Origin: JALCLA01 sp965653565
Lineage (GTDB): Bacteria > Pseudomonadota > Gammaproteobacteria > Xanthomonadales > Xanthomonadaceae
Length of the DNA stretch: 64,000 nucleotides
Direction of reading: 5' to 3'
Assembly (NCBI GenBank): GCA_965653565.1
Contig: CBFHAI010000006.1
Span: 1-64,000, forward strand
Positions 8,123 through 15,668 of the stretch are shown here, in pieces (position 1 is the first letter of the stretch; each line of letters starts with the position of its first letter). The position numbers were made by a program, and so were the translations under genes. Under the pieces are notes generated by a model that did no database searches, had not been told where the DNA came from, and was given only the letters and a program-made list of their open reading frames with translations.

Positions 8123-10501
8123 TTAGCCCCTAAGCCTGGCGCCACAGTCCCGGTCCAGGGCAGCCAGTGCAGCGGCCATGGCCTGATCGGCGTCCAGATC
8201 TGTAAGGGTGCGGTAAGCATCCTGCAAAATCAACCCCATAGCGAGGCTCTTGAAACCAGCTTCTAGGCCGGGGCCGACGTAGCGATCGAACACGATCACG
8301 TCCTTCAACAGCCCGCCCAGGGCACCGCGCAGGCTGGCTTCGAGCGCCGCCCACGGGGTGTCTTCACGCACCGTGACGGCCAGGTCGCGGCGCACCGACG
8401 GGTAGCGCGAAAGCTCGGCCGCGCGCGGTACCGCTCGCTCCGACAGCGGCTCCACGTCGAGCTCGAAGACCACCACGTCCTGATCCAGATCGAGCGCCTT
8501 GAGCAGGCGCGGATGCAGGTGGCCGAGCACGCCCAGGCGGGTGTCGCCGCGGTGGATCTGGGCCGACTTGCCCGGATGCAGCCACGGTTCCGACGCCGGT
8601 GTGTAACGGATGTTTGCAATCGAGCCACCCAGCGCCAGCAGCGATTCGAGATCGCCTTTGACGTCGTGGAAGTCGACCTCGCGTTTGGCCTGGCTCCATT
8701 GCTCGGCGGCCACCGCGCCGGCACTGGCGCCGGCGATGCGCAGGGTTTCGATCGGCGCGCCGTCGCCGGTGCGGAATACGCGGCCGGCTTCGAACAGGCG
8801 CACCCGTGGCTGCTGGCGCGCCAGGTTGCGTTTGGCCGCTTCGACGATGCCCGGTAGCAGCGCGCTGCGCATCGTCCCGAGCTCGGTCGACAGCGGGTTG
8901 GCCAGGTCCACCACGTCCTGGTCGAGCTGCCAGGTCTTCAGCAGCGCACCGTCGACGAAGGCGAAATTCACTGTTTCGAAATAGCCGCGCGCGGCCAGTT
9001 GCTGGCGCATCGCCATGTCGGCGACGCGCGCTTCCGGCAATGCCGCCAGCTGCAGCTGACCGCTCGGCGCGTGCAGCGGAATGCGATCGTAGCCGTGGAT
9101 GCGGGCGATTTCTTCGATCAGGTCTTCCTCGATCGCGATATCGAAACGCCGCGTCGGCGGCACCACCTGCCAGCCCTCCTTCTGCTCGGACACGTGCATG
9201 CCGAGTGCGCTGAGCATGCGCTCGACGTCGGCATCGGCGATGTCGAGGCCGAGCACGCGCTTCAGGCGCGCACGGCGCAGCAGCACCGGTGCCGGCTCGG
9301 CGAGATGCTGCGGCAACGTGACTTCGGTGAGCGGCCCGGCCTGGCCGCCGGCGATTTCGAGCACGAGCGCCGTCGCGCGTTCGATCGCCAGCCGCGGCAG
9401 TTCGGGATCGACGCCGCGTTCGAAACGATGCGAGGCATCGGTGTGCAGGCCGAGTTTGCGCGCACGGCCCATGATCGCGCCGGGTTGCCAGTGCGCGGCC
9501 TCGAGGAACACGTTGCGCGTGGCATCGCTGACCTTGGTGGCCTCGCCGCCCATGATGCCGCCCAGCGCCACGGCGCGCGCCTCGTCGGCCACCACGAGGA
9601 AACCCGGCTCGAGCGCGACCTCGCGGCCATCCAGCAACTGCAGGGTTTCACCGGCGCGGGCGTCGCGCACACGCAGGCCGCCCTGCAGTTTGTCGCGATC
9701 GAAGGCATGCATCGGCTGGCCGAGTTCGAGCATCACGTACTGCGTGACGTCCACCAGGAAACTGATCGGGCGGATGCCGGCGCGCTTGAGGCGCTCGCTC
9801 ATCCAGAGCGGCGACGGCACCGTCGCATCGACGCCGTCGATCACGCGGCCGCAGAAGCGCGGACAGCGCTCGCCGGCATCGAGACCGACGCCGAGCATCG
9901 CTTCGCTTTGCGCGCGCACCGGCGGAATGTCGAGCGGCGTGACGGCGTTGCCGAGCGCGGCCGCCACATCGTAGGCGACGCCGCGCAGCGAGAAACAATC
10001 GGCGCGGTTCGGCGTGAGCTTGAGCTCGAAGCTCGCGTCCGGCAGCGCAAGATACGTCGCCAGCGCGGTGCCGACCGCGGCATCGGCCGGCAGTTCGAGC
10101 AGGCCGCTGGCGTCCGGATCAACGCCCAGTTCCTTGGCCGAACACAGCATGCCGAACGACTCCACGCCGCGCAGCTTCGCGGCCTTGATGTCGATACCGC
10201 CCGGCAATTTCGCGCCCACTTTCGCGAGCGGCGCCTTCAGGCCGGGCCGGGCGTTGGGCGCGCCGCAGACGATCTGCACTTCGCCGCTGCCGGTATCGAC
10301 GCGGCACACCTGCAGCCGATCGGCTTCGGGATGTTTTTCGCAGGCGAGAATGTGCGCAACGACGACGTTGCCGTCGAGCCCCGCGCCGATCTCGTTGACG
10401 GCTTCGACTTCGAGGCCGATCGCAGTGAGCGTGGCGGCGAGGGTGTCGCGATCGACGTCGATGGCGACGTGTTCGCGGAGCCAGGATTCGGGGAATTTCA
10501 T
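8123..10501 (-). CDS. pheT: Phenylalanyl-tRNA synthetase beta subunit
   Basis: The 792-residue beta chain of the alpha2-beta2 enzyme that charges tRNA-Phe. In order it shows the N-terminal EMAP-like RNA-binding fold (about 40-150, VCGAPNARPGLKAPLAKVGAKLPGG), the B3/B4 editing domain (about 200-400, with HRFERGVDPELP), the B5 domain (about 400-475), the catalytic-like core, and the C-terminal ferredoxin-like anticodon-binding domain (SRYPSVRRDLAVTV to the end). Length is normal. The gene is separated from pheS by 141 bases holding a repeat element, so pheS and pheT are not tightly coupled here. Confidence 0.97.
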   Translation of the reverse strand: MKFPESWLREHVAIDVDRDTLAATLTAIGLEVEAVNEIGAGLDGNVVVAHILACEKHPEADRLQVCRVDTGSGEVQIVCGAPNARPGLKAPLAKVGAKLPGGIDIKAAKLRGVESFGMLCSAKELGVDPDASGLLELPADAAVGTALATYLALPDASFELKLTPNRADCFSLRGVAYDVAAALGNAVTPLDIPPVRAQSEAMLGVGLDAGERCPRFCGRVIDGVDATVPSPLWMSERLKRAGIRPISFLVDVTQYVMLELGQPMHAFDRDKLQGGLRVRDARAGETLQLLDGREVALEPGFLVVADEARAVALGGIMGGEATKVSDATRNVFLEAAHWQPGAIMGRARKLGLHTDASHRFERGVDPELPRLAIERATALVLEIAGGQAGPLTEVTLPQHLAEPAPVLLRRARLKRVLGLDIADADVERMLSALGMHVSEQKEGWQVVPPTRRFDIAIEEDLIEEIARIHGYDRIPLHAPSGQLQLAALPEARVADMAMRQQLAARGYFETVNFAFVDGALLKTWQLDQDVVDLANPLSTELGTMRSALLPGIVEAAKRNLARQQPRVRLFEAGRVFRTGDGAPIETLRIAGASAGAVAAEQWSQAKREVDFHDVKGDLESLLALGGSIANIRYTPASEPWLHPGKSAQIHRGDTRLGVLGHLHPRLLKALDLDQDVVVFELDVEPLSERAVPRAAELSRYPSVRRDLAVTVREDTPWAALEASLRGALGGLLKDVIVFDRYVGPGLEAGFKSLAMGLILQDAYRTLTDLDADQAMAAALAALDRDCGARLRG

Positions 10502-10537
10502 GGGTGTTATCCGAGAGGTTTTCGGTCTTGGTGCAGA

Positions 10538-10643
10538 GCGGGAATCGGGAATGGGGAATCGGGAGAAGAGCGATGCTCGCGGATTGCGGGCTTTCTTCCC
10601 GATTCCCGGCTCCCGATTCCCGCGCGGCGCAACAGCGCCGCGC
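10538..10643. repeat. GGGAATC-type hairpin repeat, copy 2
   Basis: Left arm about 10539-10570 and right arm about 10593-10623 are imperfect complements built from GGGAATCGGGA units. A perfect 9-bp GC hairpin (10622-10630 with 10635-10643) touches the pheS stop codon. Same architecture as copy 1 after merR. Here it sits inside the pheS-pheT gap, where a full terminator would separate two subunits of one enzyme. Confidence 0.75.
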
Positions 10644-11641
10644 TAAGCGAACTGCTTCAAGAACCGCAGATCGTTATCGAAGAAACTGCGCAGATCGTTC
10701 ACGCCGTAGCGCAGCATCGCGAAGCGCTCGACGCCCAGGCCGAAGGCGAAGCCGGTGTAGCGTTCCGCGTCGATGCCGCAGTTCGACAGCACCTTCGGAT
10801 GCACCATGCCGCAGCCGAGCACTTCGAGCCAGCCGGGCGCGCTGCCGTCGCCGCGATCCCAACCGATGTCGACTTCCGCCGACGGTTCGGTGAAGGGGAA
10901 ATAGCTCGGACGAAAACGCATCGCGAAATCGCGCTCGAAGAAGGCGTCGACGAATTGCTTGAGCGTGCCTTTGAGGTCCGCGAAGCTCGAGGTTTCGTCC
11001 ACCAGCAGGCCTTCGACCTGGTGGAACATCGGCGTGTGCGTCTGGTCGCTGTCGCTGCGATAGACCTTGCCCGGCGCGATGATGCGGATCGGCGGACGCT
11101 TGCCCTGCATCGCACGGATCTGCACCGGCGAGGTGTGCGTGCGCAGCAGGCGGCCGTCGCCGAAATAGAAGGTGTCGTGCATCGCGCGCGCCGGATGGTG
11201 CGGCGGGAAGTTCAGCGCTTCGAAGTTGTACCAGTCGTCCTCGATCTCGGGACCGTCGGCCACCTGGTAGCCCAGGCGCGAAAAGATTTCGGTGATGCGC
11301 TGCAGCGTGCGCGTCACCGGATGGATCGCGCCGCGCTCGCCGTTGCGGCCCGGCAACGTGATGTCGATGCGCTCGGAGGCCAGGCGATGCGCGAAGGCGG
11401 CTTCTTCGAGCGCTTCCTTGCGTGCGGCGATCGCGTTGCTCAGCGCATCGCGCGCGCGGTTGACGCGTTCGCCGTGCGCCTTGCGTTCGTCCGGCGGCAG
11501 CTTGCCGAGCGCCTTCAATTGTTCGGTGATCGCACCGGATTTGCCGAGCAGCCGGACGCGGATGGCGTCGAGGGCGTCGAGCGACGCGGCGGCGTCGATC
11601 TCGCTGCGTTCGGTGGAAACCAGTTGTTCGATGTCGCTCAT
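10643..11641 (-). CDS. pheS: Phenylalanyl-tRNA synthetase alpha subunit
   Basis: The 332-residue catalytic alpha chain. The N-terminal coiled coil (about 1-85) precedes the class II catalytic core with HPVTRTLQRITEIFSRLGY, motif 2 (LLRTHTSPVQIRAM and KVYRSDSDQTHTPMFHQVEG) and motif 3 (GFAFGLGVERFAMLRYG). The ATG at 11641 gives the family N-terminus; the frame is open further upstream to 11839, but that extension runs through the hairpin region after rplT and is not conserved. Confidence 0.97.
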   Translation of the reverse strand: MSDIEQLVSTERSEIDAAASLDALDAIRVRLLGKSGAITEQLKALGKLPPDERKAHGERVNRARDALSNAIAARKEALEEAAFAHRLASERIDITLPGRNGERGAIHPVTRTLQRITEIFSRLGYQVADGPEIEDDWYNFEALNFPPHHPARAMHDTFYFGDGRLLRTHTSPVQIRAMQGKRPPIRIIAPGKVYRSDSDQTHTPMFHQVEGLLVDETSSFADLKGTLKQFVDAFFERDFAMRFRPSYFPFTEPSAEVDIGWDRGDGSAPGWLEVLGCGMVHPKVLSNCGIDAERYTGFAFGLGVERFAMLRYGVNDLRSFFDNDLRFLKQFA

Positions 11642-11708
11642 CGTTTCGACCTTGTTCTCACCCTTCCGGGAAATGGTGGCAGTGTGGTTTCCAAACCCCA
11701 GAAACAAA

Positions 11709-11738
11709 CATGGGGAAGGACTCGCGCCCTTCCCCATG
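11709..11738 (-). terminator. Terminator-like attenuator between rplT and pheS
   Basis: Read on the minus strand, 11-base perfect arms (11728-11738 and 11709-11719) with an 8-base loop are followed at once by TTTGTTTC. The hairpin lies 64 bases after the rplT stop and 67 bases before the pheS start, so it can reduce transcription into pheST. A second perfect hairpin (about 11758-11775, CCTGCATT and AATGCAGG) precedes it. No Phe-rich leader peptide was found in the three minus-strand frames, so E. coli-type pheL attenuation is not shown. Confidence 0.6.
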
Positions 11739-11801
11739 CGATGGACTCTTTCCCCGAACCTGCATTCAAATGCAGGCCGGGAAACGATCCGTGCAGCTAT
11801 C

Positions 11802-12155
11802 TCAGAGGGCGGCTTTCGCTTTTTCGGCGATCGCACCAAAACCCTGGATATCGTGCACGGCGATGTCGGCGAGCACCTTGCGGTCGAGCGTGATGCCGGC
11901 TTTCTTCAGACCGTTCATGAAACGGCTGTAGGAAAGGCCGAACTGACGCGCGGCGGCGTTGATGCGCACGATCCACAAGGCGCGGAACTGACGCTTGCGC
12001 TGCTTGCGGCCGATGTACGCGTACTGCGCCGCCTTGGTGACAGCCTGCTTGGCGACGCGGAACACTTTGCGGCGGGCGTTGTAATAGCCCTTCGCCTGCG
12101 AAATGATCTTCTTGTGACGACGACGGGCGGTTACGCCTTTCTTGACTCGTGCCAT
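11802..12155 (-). CDS. rplT: 50S ribosomal protein L20
   Basis: 117 residues, full family length. MARVKKGVTARRRHKKII at the N-terminus is the long basic tail that threads into 23S rRNA, and GRKQRKRQFRALWIVRINAA follows in the globular part. L20 is an early assembly protein and in enterobacteria represses its own operon by binding the rpmI leader. It starts 12 bases after rpmI and belongs to the infC-rpmI-rplT unit. Confidence 0.98.
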   Translation of the reverse strand: MARVKKGVTARRRHKKIISQAKGYYNARRKVFRVAKQAVTKAAQYAYIGRKQRKRQFRALWIVRINAAARQFGLSYSRFMNGLKKAGITLDRKVLADIAVHDIQGFGAIAEKAKAAL

Positions 12156-12167
12156 TGCTCAACCCTC

Positions 12168-12365
12168 CTAGAGGTACGGCAGCATGCGCTGGACGCGGCC
12201 TGCGTCCTCCGCACGGACGTGGTTGGTGGCACGAAGTCCGCGCTTACGCTTGGTCGACTTCTTCGTGAGGATGTGGCTCTTGAATGCGTGACCGCACTTG
12301 AACTTGCCGGAAGCGGTCTTCCGGAAGCGCTTGGCTGCGGCCCGATTGGTCTTCATCTTGGGCAT
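12168..12365 (-). CDS. rpmI: 50S ribosomal protein L35
   Basis: 65 residues beginning MPKMKTNRAAAKRFRKTASG, the standard L35 N-terminus, with the basic KSHILTKKSTKRKRGLR segment. The frame is open 66 bases upstream, but the conserved start is the ATG at 12365. It sits between infC and rplT, the usual order. Confidence 0.97.
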   Translation of the reverse strand: MPKMKTNRAAAKRFRKTASGKFKCGHAFKSHILTKKSTKRKRGLRATNHVRAEDAGRVQRMLPYL

Positions 12366-12668
12366 GGGAGTTCCTTGTTCGGCTTTTTGCCGAGGGTTTA
12401 TGTCACTGGGCCGAGCGGTGGCCTGCGCCACACTTTCCGTCCTGCTCGATCCGGCTTGTCTGGCCCCGTGAAAGCGGCCGGTACTTCGGGCCCGGCATCA
12501 CAACCGACGCCCCAGATCGCCTTGCGGCGAAAATTCTTTGCGAAAAATTCTGTTCGAGAATCAGCGTGACCTTGCGGTGGGAGGCATCGGTCGGATGCCT
12601 CCGTCGTCCTTCGATTGCGCCGGTGGGCGAACTGCGGGACGGCCGTCCCGCGGACGACTGCTGCTCGA
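12366..12668 (-). promoter_or_regulatory. 303-base infC-rpmI gap with several stem-loops
   Basis: No gene is visible. Stem-loops include a perfect 9-bp stem with arms GGAGGCATC and GATGCCTCC (about 12580-12602), the palindrome GGGACGGCCGTCCC near 12638-12651, and CGGC-TTTTT-GCCG near 12380. In E. coli, L20 represses rpmI-rplT through RNA structure in this interval, and a promoter for downstream genes lies in the same area. The size of the gap and its foldable sequence fit such a leader, but the pseudoknot itself cannot be confirmed by eye. Confidence 0.4.
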
Positions 12669-13187
12669 TTACTTCTTCTTCGGTGAAACCATCATGATCA
12701 TCTGGCGCCCTTCGAGCTTGGGCCGCTGTTCGATCGTGACTTCGTCCTTCAGATCGGCTTCCAGGCGCTGCGCCATGGCCAGACCGAGTTCGGTGTGGGC
12801 CATTTCGCGACCCTTGAAGCGGATCGTGATCTTCACTTTGTCGCCTTCTGCGAGGAAGCGCCGCAGATTGCGCAGCTTCACGTCGTAGTCGCCGATTTCC
12901 GTGGTCGGGCGGAACTTCAGTTCCTTGATCTCGACCATTTTCTGCTTCTTCTTCGCGGCAGCGGCTTTCTTCTGCTGCTCGAAGCGGAACTTGCCGAAAT
13001 CCATGATCCGGCAGACCGGCGGATCGGAGTTGGGCTGGATCTCGACCAGGTCGAGCCCCGCGTCCTGGGCCATCTGCAAGGCCTCGTCGCGCGTGAGCAC
13101 GCCGATCATCTCGCCGTCGTCCCCGATCACGCGCACCTTGGGGACGCGGATCTCGAGGTTCTTCCGGTTCAGTTTTTCCGTATTGAT
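12669..13187 (-). CDS. infC: Translation initiation factor IF-3 (ATC start)
   Basis: Binds the 30S subunit, prevents premature 50S joining and checks the start codon. The conserved body (RVIGDDGEMIGVLTRDEAL, DPPVCRIMDFGKFRFEQQKKA, IKELKFRPTTEIGDYDVKL, FKGREMAH, GRQMIMM) is complete. The frame continues upstream of any ATG, GTG or TTG through the conserved LNRKNLEIRVPKV, and the best start is ATC at 13187, with a GAGG ribosome-binding site 8 bases before it. This gives 172 residues. Rare AUU/AUC/AUA starts let IF-3 repress its own synthesis in known bacteria. It starts 34 bases after thrS. Confidence 0.9.
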   Translation of the reverse strand: MNTEKLNRKNLEIRVPKVRVIGDDGEMIGVLTRDEALQMAQDAGLDLVEIQPNSDPPVCRIMDFGKFRFEQQKKAAAAKKKQKMVEIKELKFRPTTEIGDYDVKLRNLRRFLAEGDKVKITIRFKGREMAHTELGLAMAQRLEADLKDEVTIEQRPKLEGRQMIMMVSPKKK

Positions 13188-13221
13188 TCGTCGATCCTCT
13201 ATGCCTGAATTTCTTTCTGGA

Positions 13222-15138
13222 TCAGTGGCTTGAGCTGGCCGGAACGGCCTCGCCGCGCAACCGCTGCGCGAACTGTTCCAGGCTCATCGTCCCCAAGTCT
13301 TCACCCGAACGCGCGCGCACTGCAACCACCCCGTTCTCGCGCTCGCGATCGCCGACCACGACCAGATACGGGACTCTTTGCAGCGTGCGTTCGCGGATTT
13401 TATACCCGATCTTCTCGTTTCTCAAGTCCGCCTCTACCCGGAAGCCTTGATTTGCAAGGTCTTTTCGGATCGATTCGGCATATTCGGCTTGTGCATCAGT
13501 GATATTGAGCACGGCGACCTGGATCGGAGCGAGCCAAACCGGGAAGTGTCCGGCGTGGTGTTCGATCAGAATTCCGAGGAATCGCTCCATCGATCCGACG
13601 ATCGCGCGATGCAGCATCACCGGGTGGCGCTTGCTCGAACTTTCGTCGACGTACTCGGCGCCCAGCCGCGCGGGCATCATGAAATCGACCTGCATGGTGC
13701 CGACCTGCCAGCCGCGGCCGATCGAATCGCGCATGTGGTATTCGATCTTCGGGCCATAGAACGCACCCTCGCCCGGCAGTTCTTCCCATTCGACGCCGCA
13801 AGCGCGAAGTGCGGCGCGCAGCGCATCTTCGGCCTTGTCCCAGGTGGCGTCGTCGCCCAGGCGCGGTTCCGGCCGCAGCGCGAGTTTCAGCGAAATATCG
13901 GAGAAGCCGAAATCGGCGTACACCTTCATCGCCTGCCGATGGAAGGCCGTCACTTCGGCTTCGACCTGCTCGGGCGTGCAGAAAATGTGGCCGTCGTCCT
14001 GCGTGAAACTGCGCACGCGCATGATGCCGTGCAGCGCGCCGGACGGTTCGTTGCGATGGCAGGCGCCGAATTCGCCGTAGCGGATCGGCAGATCGCGGTA
14101 GCTGTGCAGCCCCGCGTTGTAGACCTGCACATGGCCCGGGCAATTCATCGGCTTCACCGCATACGTGCGCTTCTCCGATTCGGTGAAGAACATGTTGGCG
14201 GCGTAGTTGTCCCAGTGGCCGGATTTCTTCCACAGCGACACATCGAGAATCTGCGGGCAGCGCACTTCCTGGTAGCCCGATTCGCGATACACGCCGCGCA
14301 TGTGCTGCTCGACCACCTGCCACAGCGCCCAGCCCTTCGGATGCCAGAACACCATGCCCGGCGCTTCCTCCTGCTGATGGAACAGATCGAGCGCGCGGCC
14401 GATCTTGCGGTGGTCGCGCTTCTCGGCTTCTTCGAGCTGGGTCAGATACGCCTTGAGATCCTTGTCGTTCAACCAGGCCGTGCCGTAGATGCGGCTGAGC
14501 ATCTGGTTGTTCGAATCGCCACGCCAATACGCACCGGCGACCTTCATCAGCTTGAAGGCGCGCAGCTTGTCGGTGGCCGGCACATGCGGACCGCGGCAAA
14601 GGTCGGTGAATTCGCCCTGCGTGTAGAGCGACAGATCCTCGTCGGACGGGATCGATTCGATGATCTCGGCCTTGAAGTGCTCGCCCAGATGCTTGAAGAA
14701 CGCCACCGCCTCGTCGCGCGATTTCACCGAGCGCGACACGGGATGTTTTTCCGCGACGATCTTCTGCATCTCGGCTTCGATCTTCGGCAGATCGTCGGGC
14801 GTGAAGGGCCGCTCGTAGGCGAAGTCGTAATAGAAGCCGTTGTCGATGACCGGACCGATCGTCACCTGCGCGCCCGGATACAGGCGCTGCACGGCCTGCG
14901 CCAGCAGATGCGCGGTGGAGTGGCGCAGCACGTCGAGCGCGTCGGGATGCTTCTCGGTGACGATTTCGAGCTTCGCGTCCTTTTCGATGCGGTAGCTGGT
15001 ATCGACCAATTTGCCGTCGACCTTGCCGGCGAGCGCGGCTTTCGCCAGGCCAGCACCGATCGAGGCGGCCACTTCGCCGACCGTGACGGGATTTTCGAAC
15101 GGACGCTGGCTGCCGTCGGGGAGCGTGATGTTGATCAT
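13222..15138 (-). CDS. thrS: Threonyl-tRNA synthetase
   Basis: A 638-residue class II synthetase. Domains in order are TGS (1-60), the editing domain with HSTAH (His73 and His77) and later zinc-like site residues, the catalytic core with KPMNCPGHVQVY and RYGEFGACHRNEPSGALHG (motif 2), QVDFMMPARLGAEY and VMLHRAIVGSMERFLGILIEH (motif 3), and the C-terminal anticodon-binding domain (about 535-638). It is the first gene of the translation operon. The leader before it holds a candidate attenuator. The start at 15138 gives the normal N-terminus MINITLPDGSQRPF. Confidence 0.98.
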   Translation of the reverse strand: MINITLPDGSQRPFENPVTVGEVAASIGAGLAKAALAGKVDGKLVDTSYRIEKDAKLEIVTEKHPDALDVLRHSTAHLLAQAVQRLYPGAQVTIGPVIDNGFYYDFAYERPFTPDDLPKIEAEMQKIVAEKHPVSRSVKSRDEAVAFFKHLGEHFKAEIIESIPSDEDLSLYTQGEFTDLCRGPHVPATDKLRAFKLMKVAGAYWRGDSNNQMLSRIYGTAWLNDKDLKAYLTQLEEAEKRDHRKIGRALDLFHQQEEAPGMVFWHPKGWALWQVVEQHMRGVYRESGYQEVRCPQILDVSLWKKSGHWDNYAANMFFTESEKRTYAVKPMNCPGHVQVYNAGLHSYRDLPIRYGEFGACHRNEPSGALHGIMRVRSFTQDDGHIFCTPEQVEAEVTAFHRQAMKVYADFGFSDISLKLALRPEPRLGDDATWDKAEDALRAALRACGVEWEELPGEGAFYGPKIEYHMRDSIGRGWQVGTMQVDFMMPARLGAEYVDESSSKRHPVMLHRAIVGSMERFLGILIEHHAGHFPVWLAPIQVAVLNITDAQAEYAESIRKDLANQGFRVEADLRNEKIGYKIRERTLQRVPYLVVVGDRERENGVVAVRARSGEDLGTMSLEQFAQRLRGEAVPASSSH

Positions 15139-15181
15139 GGGAATCTGAGGTTTCGAGAGGCGGGCGACGAATCGCAGGCAT

Positions 15182-15256
15182 AAAAAAGGCGCCGCAGCGC
15201 CCGGGTTTCGCGAACTGGCGCGCGGTGGGGATTCAGTGCAAGCCGGTAGTGCTCAT
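15182..15256 (-). promoter_or_regulatory. Candidate thrS attenuator: Thr-Thr leader peptide and terminator
   Basis: On the minus strand an ATG at 15256 opens an eight-codon frame reading MSTTGLH then TGA (15233-15256), with two adjacent Thr codons. After it comes GCGCC near 15218, able to pair with the 5' half of a following stem, and then the terminator stem GGCGC-TGCG-GCGCC (15201-15188) followed by six Ts (15187-15182). The terminator lies 44 bases before thrS with no minus-strand gene upstream, so it can only act in the thrS leader. The leader peptide has no clear ribosome-binding site and could also be read in frame from an ATG at about 15331. Attenuation by charged tRNA-Thr is inference. 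Confidence 0.5.
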
Positions 15257-15390
15257 GTCGCACGCTTGGCCCGCCGTTGCCGGCGAACCTCCTCGAATCG
15301 GGACGCGCGGCACGATGCCGCAGCGCACCATGGCAAGGTAGTGAAGGCTGGGGCGGGTGTCAATTGGGTGGGCTGCGTGGTCGGGGAACC

Positions 15391-15632
15391 GGGAATCGGC
15401 GGTGTTGGGAGTCGGGAATCGGGAGAAGAGCGGGCCTTCGCGATTTGGGGGACGCGGCGGCGTTGGTCGCCTCTATCGCGCTTCGAAACCGCAGCCACCG
15501 TAGCCTGGATGTAGCGAAGCGGAATCCGGTTCAACGAAGCATCGAGGCCAGCAGGACAGCGGCTCTTCTCCCGATTCCCGATTCCCGATTCCCGATTCCC
15601 GATTCCCGATTCCCGCCTCCCGATTCCCAACC
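15391..15632. repeat. GGGAATC-type hairpin repeat, copy 3, with insert
   Basis: The 530 bases between thrS and the MBOAT gene hold no convincing gene. Arms of 18 bases (15414-15431 and 15562-15579) pair perfectly and carry the same GGGAATCGGGAG units as copies 1 and 2. The 130-base interior holds another repeat-like segment beginning GTAGCCTGGATGTAGCGAAG at about 15509, resembling known Xanthomonadales intergenic palindromes. It looks like a repeat nested inside a repeat. Confidence 0.7.
15573..15614. repeat. Six tandem GATTCCC heptamers
   Basis: Six exact head-to-tail copies of GATTCCC, followed by degenerate copies to about 15628. It lies in the right arm of the hairpin repeat and 55 bases before the MBOAT gene. 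A heptamer array of this purity is likely to vary in copy number between strains. Confidence 0.9.
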
Positions 15633-15668
15633 CCCAATGCGATACTTCGCGCCCTCCGCGCGACCACC

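Noticed and set aside
11642..11801. Phe-rich leader peptide before pheS
   Set aside because: All three minus-strand frames were read; none has a run of Phe codons. The one frame into pheS has only scattered Phe.
15573..15614. Heptamer array considered as a CRISPR
   Set aside because: The units are 7 bases with no spacers; this is a simple tandem repeat.
15253..15630. 125-residue minus-strand and 208-residue plus-strand frames in the thrS upstream region
   Set aside because: They translate the GGGAATC repeats (NRESGIGNRE-type repetition) and have no homology-like features.
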